Assembly (NCBI RefSeq): GCF_000708755.2
Contig: NZ_JGVU02000001.1
Location: 248,001-312,000 of the forward strand
DNA length: 64,000 bases
Direction: 5' to 3'
Source of the DNA: Metabacillus indicus LMG 22858
GTDB lineage: Bacteria > Bacillota > Bacilli > Bacillales > Bacillaceae
Position numbers and translations under genes: made by a program. This document shows, piece by piece, positions 42,130-50,414 of this stretch; within the stretch, counting starts at the first letter, position 1; every line of letters begins with the position of its first letter. The notes below the pieces were generated by a model, which had not been told where the DNA came from, ran no database searches, and saw nothing but the letters and a program-made list of their open reading frames with translations.

Positions 42130-44553
42130 ATGAACAAACTTTTTCAGAGAATAGCTGATGCTGTCAACTCCAAACCAAAGCAGATTATTATGTGGATTTT
42201 GATTGCGACGATTTTGGTTGGGTTCGGTGCATCTAAAATAAAAGTTGATTTAGGGCAGGAAACGATGATAGCTCATAATGATCCCATCTACAAAGCTACA
42301 GAGGAGTATCAGGATAAATTCGGAAGTGATACCCTGTTCATTCTTTTGTCAGAAAAAGATGGTTCATTGTTAACTGAATCAACGATTCAAAAAATCAGTG
42401 TACTTCAAGAAGAATTAAAGGATATTGACGAAATACAAACTTCTTTCAGCTATGTGAATCTTTTGGAAAATTCTGTCAGTGAAGCTATAATGATGAAAAA
42501 GACTGCAGAAGAAGGTTTGGAAAATGATGTTTCAAAGGCAGTAAAAGAAGCGGCCGAAAAAGGAGCATCCCCTCTCGAACAACAGGAGACAGCAAAGCGT
42601 GTGCAAGGAAAGTATCTTAGTGAACTGAAGGAGAAATACGGCACACAGTTTGAGGAGATGCAAAAAGCGGGAGAGCCGGGACTGAATAATTCGGCATTCA
42701 TCCAAAGTGTGATTTTTAACCAGAATGGAGATATAAGAGACGAATTAACAAAATTAATGCCTCAAAATGGTGAACATGCCATGATCACCATGAAAATAAA
42801 AGGCGGAATTCCTTACAGCGAACTTCCCGCACTTGTGAAAAAAGTAGAAAACAATGTAAGTGAAGCATCTTTGGAGGGAATTGAAACGAAAATTTCAGGG
42901 ACTCCCAAAATTTACGGAGCAATTTATAACAGCATGATCAGTGATATGTCTCTCATGCTTGGTTTATCCATTGTTCTTATGGCCATTATCTTATTTGTTA
43001 TTTTTCCGGTGAAATGGAGACTTCTGTCATTGCCTGTCGTTCTGATTTCCCTTGTATGGACAATCGGTATCATGGGATACTTGGGCGTACCGATGAGTAT
43101 GGTCACTATGGCCATTCTGCCGATTTTAATTGGTCTTGGAACAGACTTTGCCATTCAATTTCATAACCGTTATGACGAAGAGCTCAAGGCAGGGAAACAT
43201 GTAAAGCAAGCAATCTCTGAATCTATTCGCAAGATGGGGCCATCAGTAGGGATTGCTGTTTTTTCTATGACACTTGGTTTTATCACGCTGCTGATTTCAA
43301 AGGTGCCAATGATTCAGCATTTCGGTATTATGCTCTCTGTCGGTGTCATTGTGTCGTATTCGCTTAGTTTCGTTCTCATGTTTGCTATTTTTAAGCTGAG
43401 AGACAAAGAACATGTTTCTCATAAAACGGTTGCTCCGAGTAAAGTTGAGCACTTAATGAGCAAGGTAGCAGGTCGCGTTATTAAAAGACCAATCATCATC
43501 ATAGTAACTGGTTTGCTGCTTGCAGCTGCGGGCTTCTCCATGGATCATTCGCTTAAAATCGAAACCAATATGGAAAACCTCATGCCACAGGATGCACCGG
43601 AACTAAAAGAGCTGGACTCAATAAGGGAAATTGTTGGCGGCACAAACGAGTTGACGTTTATGATAAAGGCTGACGATGTAACCAAAACAGAAGTCGTTGA
43701 ATGGATGGACAGCTTTCAGGAAAACCAGCTTGAAAATCATCCTGAACTGGAAGAAGGAACGAGTATCGTTAATGCCGTTAAGCAAGGAAACAACGGTGAA
43801 GTACCTGCAGAACAAGCAAATATCGATATGTCACTTAAGCGTATACCTTCAGAACTAAAAGAAAATATTCTATCCGAGGATGGAAAAGCTGCATCTATGT
43901 CTTTCTCGATAGGGGACATGGGCATGAAAGAACAAAAGCTTCTATTAGATGAAATGACGAAAAATATAGAAACCCCGGAAGGAATCTCCATTGTTCCGGC
44001 AGGCTCTCAAATTATCAACATTGAATCAGTCGGGTCTATGACTGAAAACCGTCATTTCTCTACATTAGTAGGAGTAGCAGCCATTATAGCAGGCCTGCTT
44101 GCGGTATACAGAAGCATAAAAATGTCTCTGTATCCCGTTATACCGATCCTGCTTGTGATTGGCTGGTCATCAGGTGTCATGTATCTGCTCAATGTGGAAA
44201 TTAATCCTTTAACAGCTGTGTTGGGTTCTCTTGTTCTTGGAATAGGAAGTGAATTCACTATTCTTGTTATGGAACGTTATCAGGAAGAAAGAGAAAAGGG
44301 CTTAAATCGTGATGCCGCTCTAGTAAAAGCTCTCTCAAAAACAGGAAGAGCCATTACTGCTTCCGGATTAACGGTTATAGCGGGATTCAGTACGCTGATG
44401 TTCTCTGATTTTGTCATGCTCCGCTCTTTTGGAATTACTACCGTGTTAGATACACTGCTCTGTTTAATCAGTGCTTTAATCATTCTTCCTGCAATCATTG
44501 CCATCACTGATCGTAAAAAGGAAGAAATTAATACAGGTGTAAAGTCCGAATAA
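42130..44553 (+). CDS. MMPL/RND-superfamily exporter
   Basis: 807 residues with twelve predicted membrane helices in two homologous halves. Each half has one N-terminal helix, a large extracytoplasmic loop (about 40-265 and 470-645) and five helices with the sterol-sensing-type signature: GLGTDFAIQFHNRYDEELKA in the first, GIGSEFTILVMERYQEEREK in the second, each with the proton-relay acidic residue. The loops include a coiled-coil-like segment rich in Glu/Lys (about 115-180). Such proteins export lipids, siderophores or amphiphilic drugs using proton flow; the substrate is unknown. ATAGGAGGAATAACAT precedes the ATG. It is controlled, in all likelihood, by the divergent TetR gene. Confidence 0.9.
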   Translation: MNKLFQRIADAVNSKPKQIIMWILIATILVGFGASKIKVDLGQETMIAHNDPIYKATEEYQDKFGSDTLFILLSEKDGSLLTESTIQKISVLQEELKDIDEIQTSFSYVNLLENSVSEAIMMKKTAEEGLENDVSKAVKEAAEKGASPLEQQETAKRVQGKYLSELKEKYGTQFEEMQKAGEPGLNNSAFIQSVIFNQNGDIRDELTKLMPQNGEHAMITMKIKGGIPYSELPALVKKVENNVSEASLEGIETKISGTPKIYGAIYNSMISDMSLMLGLSIVLMAIILFVIFPVKWRLLSLPVVLISLVWTIGIMGYLGVPMSMVTMAILPILIGLGTDFAIQFHNRYDEELKAGKHVKQAISESIRKMGPSVGIAVFSMTLGFITLLISKVPMIQHFGIMLSVGVIVSYSLSFVLMFAIFKLRDKEHVSHKTVAPSKVEHLMSKVAGRVIKRPIIIIVTGLLLAAAGFSMDHSLKIETNMENLMPQDAPELKELDSIREIVGGTNELTFMIKADDVTKTEVVEWMDSFQENQLENHPELEEGTSIVNAVKQGNNGEVPAEQANIDMSLKRIPSELKENILSEDGKAASMSFSIGDMGMKEQKLLLDEMTKNIETPEGISIVPAGSQIINIESVGSMTENRHFSTLVGVAAIIAGLLAVYRSIKMSLYPVIPILLVIGWSSGVMYLLNVEINPLTAVLGSLVLGIGSEFTILVMERYQEEREKGLNRDAALVKALSKTGRAITASGLTVIAGFSTLMFSDFVMLRSFGITTVLDTLLCLISALIILPAIIAITDRKKEEINTGVKSE

Positions 44554-44561
44554 CTTGATTT

Positions 44562-44600
44562 ACAAAAGGAACTCCTGAATCATAAAGGAGTTCCTTTTGT
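44562..44600 (+). terminator. Intrinsic terminator of the exporter gene
   Basis: ACAAAAGGAACTCC pairs with GGAGTTCCTTTTGT around a short loop. Confidence 0.88.
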
Positions 44601-44709
44601 ACTTAATGGGGATTCGGAGAACTCTTTTATTAAAAATGAAGGAAATACACCTAAACGAATTGTACTAGTTATATAGACAAAACCATTTATACAGATGTCA
44701 GGAGGAGAC

Positions 44710-45339
44710 ATGAATCAAACGATTTTTCAAATTCAGCAAACTCTGGACCATGAAAAAATCAAGTTAATCCCCTTGGAAATTCACCATTCTTCATCTTTGT
44801 TTGAAGCAAACCACCCGGAGATATGGCGTTTTATGCTAAGTGAGATTCAAACTCTGGATGAAATGGAGCAGTGGGTAAGGTCAGCTGTACGCTTGAGGGA
44901 ACAAGAAAAGGCATTGCCATATGCCGTCTTATTAAAGGACGAAAATCGTATCATTGGAACGACAAGATTATTTGATATCAATCTTGAGCAGAGATCCTGT
45001 GAACTGGGATCTACCTGGTACGCTAAAGAGTTTCAAAGAACGTTTGTAAACTCAGTCTGTAAATACTTGCTTCTGAGTTACTGTTTTGAAGATTTGGGAA
45101 TGGTAAGAGTTCAGTTCAAAACAGATGAAAGAAATATCCCTTCCGAAAGAGCAATTGAAAGGTTGGGGGCAGTGAAAGAAGGGGTTTTGAGAAATGAAAG
45201 AATTCTTTCTTGCGGATACATACGAAATGCCGCAGTATATTCAATTGTTAACGAAGATTGGCTAAAGGTTAAACAGGGGTTTGCTGACAGGGATCAAAAG
45301 TATCAGACTATGGGTATAGGGAATAGCCCCGCTGAATAA
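44710..45339 (+). CDS. GNAT acetyltransferase, RimJ/RimL type
   Basis: 209 residues from ATG 44710 (AGGAGG just upstream); an ATG five codons earlier encompasses that site. The pattern HEKIKLIPLEIHHSSSLFEA, IIGTTRLFDINLEQRSCELG and RVQFKTDERNIPSERAIERL, followed by GAVKEGVLRNERI, is characteristic of this acetyltransferase branch. The cofactor loop is unusual: WYAKEFQRTFVNSVCKYLLL lacks the Q/RxxGxG/A glycine pair, as is common in this sub-branch. Substrate unknown. Confidence 0.85.
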   Translation: MNQTIFQIQQTLDHEKIKLIPLEIHHSSSLFEANHPEIWRFMLSEIQTLDEMEQWVRSAVRLREQEKALPYAVLLKDENRIIGTTRLFDINLEQRSCELGSTWYAKEFQRTFVNSVCKYLLLSYCFEDLGMVRVQFKTDERNIPSERAIERLGAVKEGVLRNERILSCGYIRNAAVYSIVNEDWLKVKQGFADRDQKYQTMGIGNSPAE

Positions 45340-45375
45340 ATTAGAGTCATCAATCAGCAAAAGGGAGGAAGTACC

Positions 45376-45660
45376 ATGCTCTATCTTGCAGGGATGACTG
45401 CTGTTACGTTTGCAGCGCTTGCCGGTGCGTATTGGCTGGTTTTAAAAAGCATCAGGAAGAAAACTAAGATGAAGCTTGCACTTGTGGTAGCAGGCTTTTT
45501 AATCTCTGCGAGTCCAGTTCTGTATGCGCTTTACGATGAGGCTGTCACTGTTTATGTGGATGCAAACATCGGGCTTGGTCTTGCTTTTAGCACGACTTGG
45601 GCGCTGACCGTTGTGTCAGCACTGGCAGGAATCGTACTCCGCAGCAGGAAAAGAATGTAG
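45376..45660 (+). CDS. Small membrane protein
   Basis: 94 residues with three hydrophobic segments (about 3-24, 34-54 and 65-88) separated by basic loops (KSIRKKTKMK) and an acidic external stretch (YDEAVTVYVDANIG), ending RSRKRM. I do not recognise a family. AAAGGGAGGAAGTACC gives a strong start. A strong terminator follows. Confidence 0.7.
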   Translation: MLYLAGMTAVTFAALAGAYWLVLKSIRKKTKMKLALVVAGFLISASPVLYALYDEAVTVYVDANIGLGLAFSTTWALTVVSALAGIVLRSRKRM

Positions 45661-45684
45661 AAAAAGTGGATCTGACCTAAATAT

Positions 45685-45727
45685 AAAAGGGTGAATTTGA
45701 GTATAACCAGTCAAATTCACCCTTTTT
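45685..45727 (+). terminator. Intrinsic terminator of the small membrane protein gene
   Basis: AAAAGGGTGAATTTGA pairs with TCAAATTCACCCTTTT and continues with T residues. Confidence 0.9.
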
Positions 45728-45854
45728 CGGTTTTTATTCGTGTTTATTTATGCAGATTATTATGATTAGATAACAGATTCCTATAGTGTAAGATTGATTT
45801 GCTTTTTAAGCCGTAATCAGTGGCCGTTAAAAAAGTTGTAGTATAAGAGACAAC

Positions 45855-46325
45855 CTAAAATACTCTATCATCTCAAGCCAGTGTACAAATAGCATAAGAT
45901 AAGCACGGAATCATACGCTATTATCTTCAGCCAGTGTACAAATAGCATAAGATAAGCAAGGAATCGTACGCTATCATCTCAAGCCAGTGTTTAAATAGCA
46001 TAAGATAAGCAAGGAATCGTACGCTATAATCTGAAGCCAGTGTACAAATAGCATAAGATAAGCACGGAATCGTACGCTATAATCTCAAGCCAGTGTACAA
46101 ATAGCATAAGATAAGCAAGGAATCGTACGCTATCATCTCAAGCCAGAGTTTAAATAGCATAAGATAAGCACGGAATCATACGCTATAATCTTCAGCCAGT
46201 GTACAAATAGCATAAGATAAGCACGGAATCATACGCTATAATCTTCAGCCAGTGTACAAATAGCATAAGATAAGCAAGAATCGTACGTTATAATCTCCTG
46301 CTCGTGTACAAATAGCATAGGATAC
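45855..46325. repeat. Tandem array of about nine 53-bp units
   Basis: Units start GAATCGTACGCTATAATCT (or a close variant) at 45908, 45961, 46014, 46067, 46120, 46173 and 46226, exactly 53 bases apart, then 46278 after 52; a degenerate unit occupies 45855-45907. Each continues AAGCCAGTGTACAAATAGC, then ATAAGATAAGCAAG. ATAGC and GCTAT in consecutive units can pair. Units at 45961 and 46120 share the same rare variants (CATCTC and GTTTAAA), suggesting duplication of a three-unit block. The array fills the gap between a terminator and the converging glcF gene. The stretch 45728-45854 before it holds no gene. Confidence 0.95.
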
Positions 46326-46350
46326 ACGTCTTCTTATTTCTGCTCAACCT

Positions 46351-47673
46351 TCATCCTTCAACCGCCTCAAGCAGCAAATCAGCGATGTGTACAGCCCTGA
46401 TTTTATCCGATAGCCCCTCGCGCTCGATGCCGAGTTTCATTTGGAGCAGGCAGCCGGGGTTGGCGGTAACGATGGTTACTGCACCTGTTGCTTTGGCGTT
46501 TTTCATTTTCGTGTCCAGGATCTGCATCGACATCTCTGACTCGACTATGTTGTAGATGCCGGCCGACCCGCAGCAGCTGTCGGCGTTTTTCATTTCGCGG
46601 TAGTCGATATCTTTGATGGCTTTCAGCAGCCTGCGCGGTTCGCTGGATGTTTTCATGACATTCCGCAAGTGACACGAGTCCTGATAGGTGACGACCTGGT
46701 GCGGCAGTTTCAGTTTCATTTTATGAAATTCAAGTTCGGCCAGAATGCTTGTAAAGTCCTTCAGTTTCCCGGAGAAGTCTTTTGCGCGTTCTGACCATTC
46801 TGCGTCGTCCTTCAGCAGGTGGTCATAGTCGATCAAAAAGGCGCCGCAGCCTCCTGCATTTGTGATGATGTAGTCAACTTGCAGGTCTTCAAAGGCTTTG
46901 ATATTCCGCTTTGCAAGGTCTTTGGCCGAGTCTTTTTCTCCGCTGTGGCCATGCAGGGCCCCGCAGCAGGCCTGATTTTCCGGGATGACAATTTCACAGC
47001 CCGAGAGCTGGAGCAGCTTCATGGTGGCATCATTTGTTTTCATAAACATCGTGTCCATAAGACAGCCTGAGAAAAAGGCGACGCGCTTTCGTTTCTCCGG
47101 TTTGGCAGGAAGGTATGTTGGCCGGTTTTTCATTTCTTTTCGTGTTGGAATTTCCGGCAGCACTTTTTCCATTGATGACAGACTGTCGGGTAAAAGCTTC
47201 ATCATTCCAGTGGAACGGACGGCTTTCTGCAGACCTGATCGCTGATAAAATCCGATTAATCCTGTTAACGTACGCATGCGCTCCTGATGAGGGAAAAGGC
47301 CGTCAAATACGACTTTGCGGACCGTCCGCACAGGCATCGAGTGTTTTTTATTCTGGTTGATAATGTCCCTTGCTTCTTCAAGCAAGTGGCCGTAATTGAC
47401 TCCTGACGGGCAGACCGGCTCGCACGCTCTGCACCCGAGACACATGTTTAGTGATTTTTCAACGTCCTCATCAGGTTCAATTAGGCCATCCACTACCGCT
47501 TTCATCAGGGCGATTCGTCCTCTTGGGGAATGGGATTCCTGAAAGCCCGACTCGATATAGGTCGGACAGCTCGGAAGACAGAATCCGCAGCGCATGCAGT
47601 TCAGAAGCTCGTCTTCGTTCATCCGCTCTTTAAACTGCTCCTGAATGGTTTCACGTTCTTTAACCGTTGTCAT
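46351..47673 (-). CDS. glcF: Glycolate oxidase iron-sulfur subunit GlcF
   Basis: 440 residues. Two 4Fe-4S motifs lie at the N-terminus: CMRCGFCLPSCPTY (about 25-38) and CLGCRACEPVCPSG (about 78-91). Two cysteine-rich CCG domains follow: FSGCLMDTMF with CCGALHGHSG, and YQDSCHLRNV with CCGSAGIYN. This is the GlcF/YsfD architecture, passing electrons from GlcD to the membrane chain during glycolate oxidation to glyoxylate. Its ATG overlaps the glcD stop (ATGA). The 53-bp array begins just beyond its 3' end and no hairpin terminator intervenes. Confidence 0.93.
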   Translation of the reverse strand: MTTVKERETIQEQFKERMNEDELLNCMRCGFCLPSCPTYIESGFQESHSPRGRIALMKAVVDGLIEPDEDVEKSLNMCLGCRACEPVCPSGVNYGHLLEEARDIINQNKKHSMPVRTVRKVVFDGLFPHQERMRTLTGLIGFYQRSGLQKAVRSTGMMKLLPDSLSSMEKVLPEIPTRKEMKNRPTYLPAKPEKRKRVAFFSGCLMDTMFMKTNDATMKLLQLSGCEIVIPENQACCGALHGHSGEKDSAKDLAKRNIKAFEDLQVDYIITNAGGCGAFLIDYDHLLKDDAEWSERAKDFSGKLKDFTSILAELEFHKMKLKLPHQVVTYQDSCHLRNVMKTSSEPRRLLKAIKDIDYREMKNADSCCGSAGIYNIVESEMSMQILDTKMKNAKATGAVTIVTANPGCLLQMKLGIEREGLSDKIRAVHIADLLLEAVEG

Positions 47674-49082
47674 TTCGAAACCACCACCCGTTTTCTGGAG
47701 TCTTTTGCAAACATTTTACCCGGATTCATAATGTTATTTGGATCGAAGGAGGTCTTAATGGCTTTCATCGCGGCAATTCCTTCTTTTCCGGCCTTTAGTT
47801 CAAGATAAGGAGCTTTCATGACTCCGACTCCGTGTTCTCCTGTAATAGTCCCGCCGAGTTCAATTGCTTTGATGAAAATTTCTTCAAACGCTTTTTCCAC
47901 ACGTTCGATTTCTTCATGATCCCTTACATCGGTTAAGCAGGTAGGATGGAGGTTCCCGTCACCGGCATGCCCGAATGTACATATGTTTAAGCTGTATTTT
48001 TCAGCAATTTCGTTTGTGGCCACGACCATTTTGGCGATTTCAGAACGGGGGACGGTTGCATCCTCGAGGATCGTTGTCGGCTTCAGCCGTGCGAGAGCGG
48101 AAAGGGCGGAGCGGCGGGCTGTCCGGAGTCCGTCTGCTTCTTCTTCTGATTCTGCGACTCTTACAGATACCGCATGTTCCTCTTCGCAAATGGCAGCCAT
48201 TTTCAGCATATCTCTTTTCACGACATCAGTCGGACCGTCCTGCTCGATTAAAAGGACGGCTTTTACGTCAGTAGGCAGTCCGATTTTCGCAAAATCCTCC
48301 ACCACTCTTAATGTTGGCTGATCAAGGAATTCGAGTGTGGTCGGAATGATTTTGCCGGCGATGATCTTGGACACCGATTTCGCAGCCGCTTCCAAGTCCT
48401 GATAGAGGGCGAGCATCGTCATTTTATCCTCAGGCATCGGAATGAGCTTGAGAATGGCTTTTGTGACAATGCCAAGCGTTCCTTCCGAGCCGACGAAAAG
48501 ACGGGTCAAATCATAGCCCGCCACATCTTTTGCAAGCTTTCCTCCTGTTTTGATGATATCTCCATTTGCAAGAACGACTTCAAGTCCCATCACATAATCG
48601 CGTGTTACGCCATACTTGAGGCCGCGCAGTCCTCCGGAGTTTTCATTAATATTTCCGCCGATGGTCGAAATTTTCATCGAGCTTGGGTCAGGCGGATAGA
48701 ACAGGCCCTTTTCCTCAACGGCATGAATCAAATCAAGGGTGATGACACCGGGCTCTACAGTAGCAGTCAGGTTTTCTTCATCGATCTCAAGAATCCGGTT
48801 CATATATTTAAACAGCAAGACGATTCCGCCTTCTGTCGGGCATGTTCCAGCACAAAGGTTGGTTCCTGAGCCTCTCGGGACAAGTGGAATTCCGTTTTCA
48901 TTGCATAGTTTAACGATTTCCGCCGTTTCCTGAGTAGTTCTCGGAGCGATTACAGCGTCAGGAAGGGATTGAAATTGAGGTGTCGCATCGTAGGAATAGA
49001 CGAGTCGGCCTGCACGGCTGTCATCATAGTTTTCCGCACCTGAAATGGCCTGAAGCTTTGCTTTTAATTGTTCGGATATCAT
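47670..49082 (-). CDS. glcD: Glycolate oxidase FAD-binding subunit GlcD
   Basis: 470 residues from ATG 49082, which has GAGGAGG eight bases upstream; an earlier frame to 49127 covers that site. The FAD_binding_4 domain (about 40-180) has PLVPRGSGTNLCAGTCPTEG, and DPSSMKISTIGGNINENSGG then LRGLKYGVTRDYVMGLEVV. The FAD-oxidase C-terminal domain has ICTFGHAGDGNLHPT and TGEHGVGVMK with the conserved His residues. It oxidises glycolate (or D-lactate-like 2-hydroxy acids) with GlcF. The operon glcD-glcF lies downstream of the CdaR-type regulator, as in the B. subtilis ysfBCD region. Confidence 0.93.
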   Translation of the reverse strand: MISEQLKAKLQAISGAENYDDSRAGRLVYSYDATPQFQSLPDAVIAPRTTQETAEIVKLCNENGIPLVPRGSGTNLCAGTCPTEGGIVLLFKYMNRILEIDEENLTATVEPGVITLDLIHAVEEKGLFYPPDPSSMKISTIGGNINENSGGLRGLKYGVTRDYVMGLEVVLANGDIIKTGGKLAKDVAGYDLTRLFVGSEGTLGIVTKAILKLIPMPEDKMTMLALYQDLEAAAKSVSKIIAGKIIPTTLEFLDQPTLRVVEDFAKIGLPTDVKAVLLIEQDGPTDVVKRDMLKMAAICEEEHAVSVRVAESEEEADGLRTARRSALSALARLKPTTILEDATVPRSEIAKMVVATNEIAEKYSLNICTFGHAGDGNLHPTCLTDVRDHEEIERVEKAFEEIFIKAIELGGTITGEHGVGVMKAPYLELKAGKEGIAAMKAIKTSFDPNNIMNPGKMFAKDSRKRVVVSK

Positions 49083-49130
49083 AAAACAGTCCTCCTCTAT
49101 AAATGAACGAATAAGTACCTTTATCATAAA

Positions 49131-49164
49131 AAAGAGAAGGAGGATTAACTATGGTTAATCCTCC
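49131..49164 (-). terminator. Intrinsic terminator of the CdaR-type gene
   Basis: GGAGGATTAAC (49139-49149) pairs with GTTAATCCTCC (49154-49164); on the minus strand it is followed by TTCTCTTTTTT. Confidence 0.88.
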
Positions 49165-49181
49165 AAATATTTGCGGCTTTT

Positions 49182-50297
49182 TTATTCTTTTTTTGGCTGT
49201 TCATCTAAAAAGAGAAGAGCGAGATATAAGATCGTCATGTCATGTGTATGGCGGGGATTCAATCCCGTAAGTTCCTCGATCCGTTTCATCCTGTAGTGAA
49301 GGGTATTGATGTGAATATGAAGAACGTCTGCTGCAGCTTTAAAGGATTGATTTTGCAGGATGAATGTTTGAAGTGTATCGACAAGTTCTCTCTCATGTTC
49401 CATTGAACGGATTGTTCTGCTGACAAAGTCCATTTTAGTTTCCTTCTTAATCTCCTTCAGAAGCATTTCCAGGCGCAGGTCATCATCAAACACAATCCCT
49501 TTTGTTTTTTTCGCCGTGTTTAAAGCCCGGTCTGCCTGCTGAAATGAAAGGGGAACGTGCTGTGGGGAAGCTGGCTGACCTATTCCAATTGACAAATCAA
49601 GCCCGTACCGGTTTTTGAGGTAATCACGGATTTGTCCGGCGAAATGGTGTGTCCGTTCTTTTTTCTTATGACCGGCCATAAGAATGACGAACCGGTCGTT
49701 TCCCCAGCGGACAAAGACGTCAGCTGTTTCATTTGTGAAGAAATGCATCAGATCAAGCAGGGTTTGCTGGCTGATCAGTCCTTCTTTTTCGCTTGAACAG
49801 TGACCGATAAGAACCTGTCTTTCAAGCGTCAGATCGATCCCAAGCAATTCCGCCTGACTGATAAATTCCTCTGTCCAGTCTGACTTTTGAACCCAGTCAA
49901 AGACAAAAGCTTCAATTGCACGCGCACGCCATTCAACCTGCTCGGAATAATAGCGTTCATTCATTAAAAGCTCGGTCATTCTTCTCAGGATTTCCCCGTA
50001 TGGCGATACTCGTCCGGGATCACCTGTAATCCCGATGACCCCGGCAATCTGGTTCTGAAAAAAGACAGGAAGATTGATGCCTGCTTTCACACCTTTAAGT
50101 GTTTTTTGATCTTCTTCTGTTATCACCCGCGTGTTTTTTTCCCGTATACAGATGAGCGCACCCTCATGAAAAGTCCCGACTCTGCTTTTATCCGTGCTGG
50201 CAATGATCGTACCTGATGTATCGGCAACGATTAATTCCTCCTGAATAAGGTGATTCATTTCTGAAATGATGCTTTCTGCAAGTTCGGGTTTGATCAT
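49182..50297 (-). CDS. cdaR: CdaR-type sugar-diacid/glycolate-responsive regulator (YsfB-like)
   Basis: 371 residues. The N-terminal diacid-recognition domain (1-135) reads ELAESIISEMNHLIQEELIV, then DTSGTIIASTDKSRVGTFHE and GVIGITGDPGRVSPYGEILR. A GGDEF-like middle domain (about 140-280) follows. A PucR-type C-terminal helix-turn-helix (about 300-365) has LVDTLQTFILQNQSFKAAAD, then VLHIHINTLHYRMKRIEELT. The family activates hydroxy-acid catabolism genes on sensing glycolate, glycerate or glucarate. It is directly upstream of glcDF on the same strand with its own terminator, so it probably activates them; B. subtilis YsfB is the counterpart. Confidence 0.88.
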   Translation of the reverse strand: MIKPELAESIISEMNHLIQEELIVADTSGTIIASTDKSRVGTFHEGALICIREKNTRVITEEDQKTLKGVKAGINLPVFFQNQIAGVIGITGDPGRVSPYGEILRRMTELLMNERYYSEQVEWRARAIEAFVFDWVQKSDWTEEFISQAELLGIDLTLERQVLIGHCSSEKEGLISQQTLLDLMHFFTNETADVFVRWGNDRFVILMAGHKKKERTHHFAGQIRDYLKNRYGLDLSIGIGQPASPQHVPLSFQQADRALNTAKKTKGIVFDDDLRLEMLLKEIKKETKMDFVSRTIRSMEHERELVDTLQTFILQNQSFKAAADVLHIHINTLHYRMKRIEELTGLNPRHTHDMTILYLALLFLDEQPKKE

Positions 50298-50374
50298 GAT
50301 TGTTCCTCCGGTCCTGTTTGTACCATTAGTTTAGCATGTGTGCAGAACGTTTTTAAATAGGGCATGCCTTTTCA

Positions 50375-50404
50375 TAAAAAAACAGCCCTCACAAGAGAGC
50401 TGTT
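50375..50404 (-). terminator. Intrinsic terminator of the giant repeat-protein gene
   Basis: On the minus strand AACAGCTCTC pairs with GAGGGCTGTT (one G-U) and is followed by seven T residues, ten bases past the stop. Confidence 0.85.
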
Positions 50405-50414
50405 CCAGTAACGA

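Noticed and set aside
45855-46325. CRISPR array
   Set aside because: All 53 bases of the unit are conserved; there are no unique spacers.
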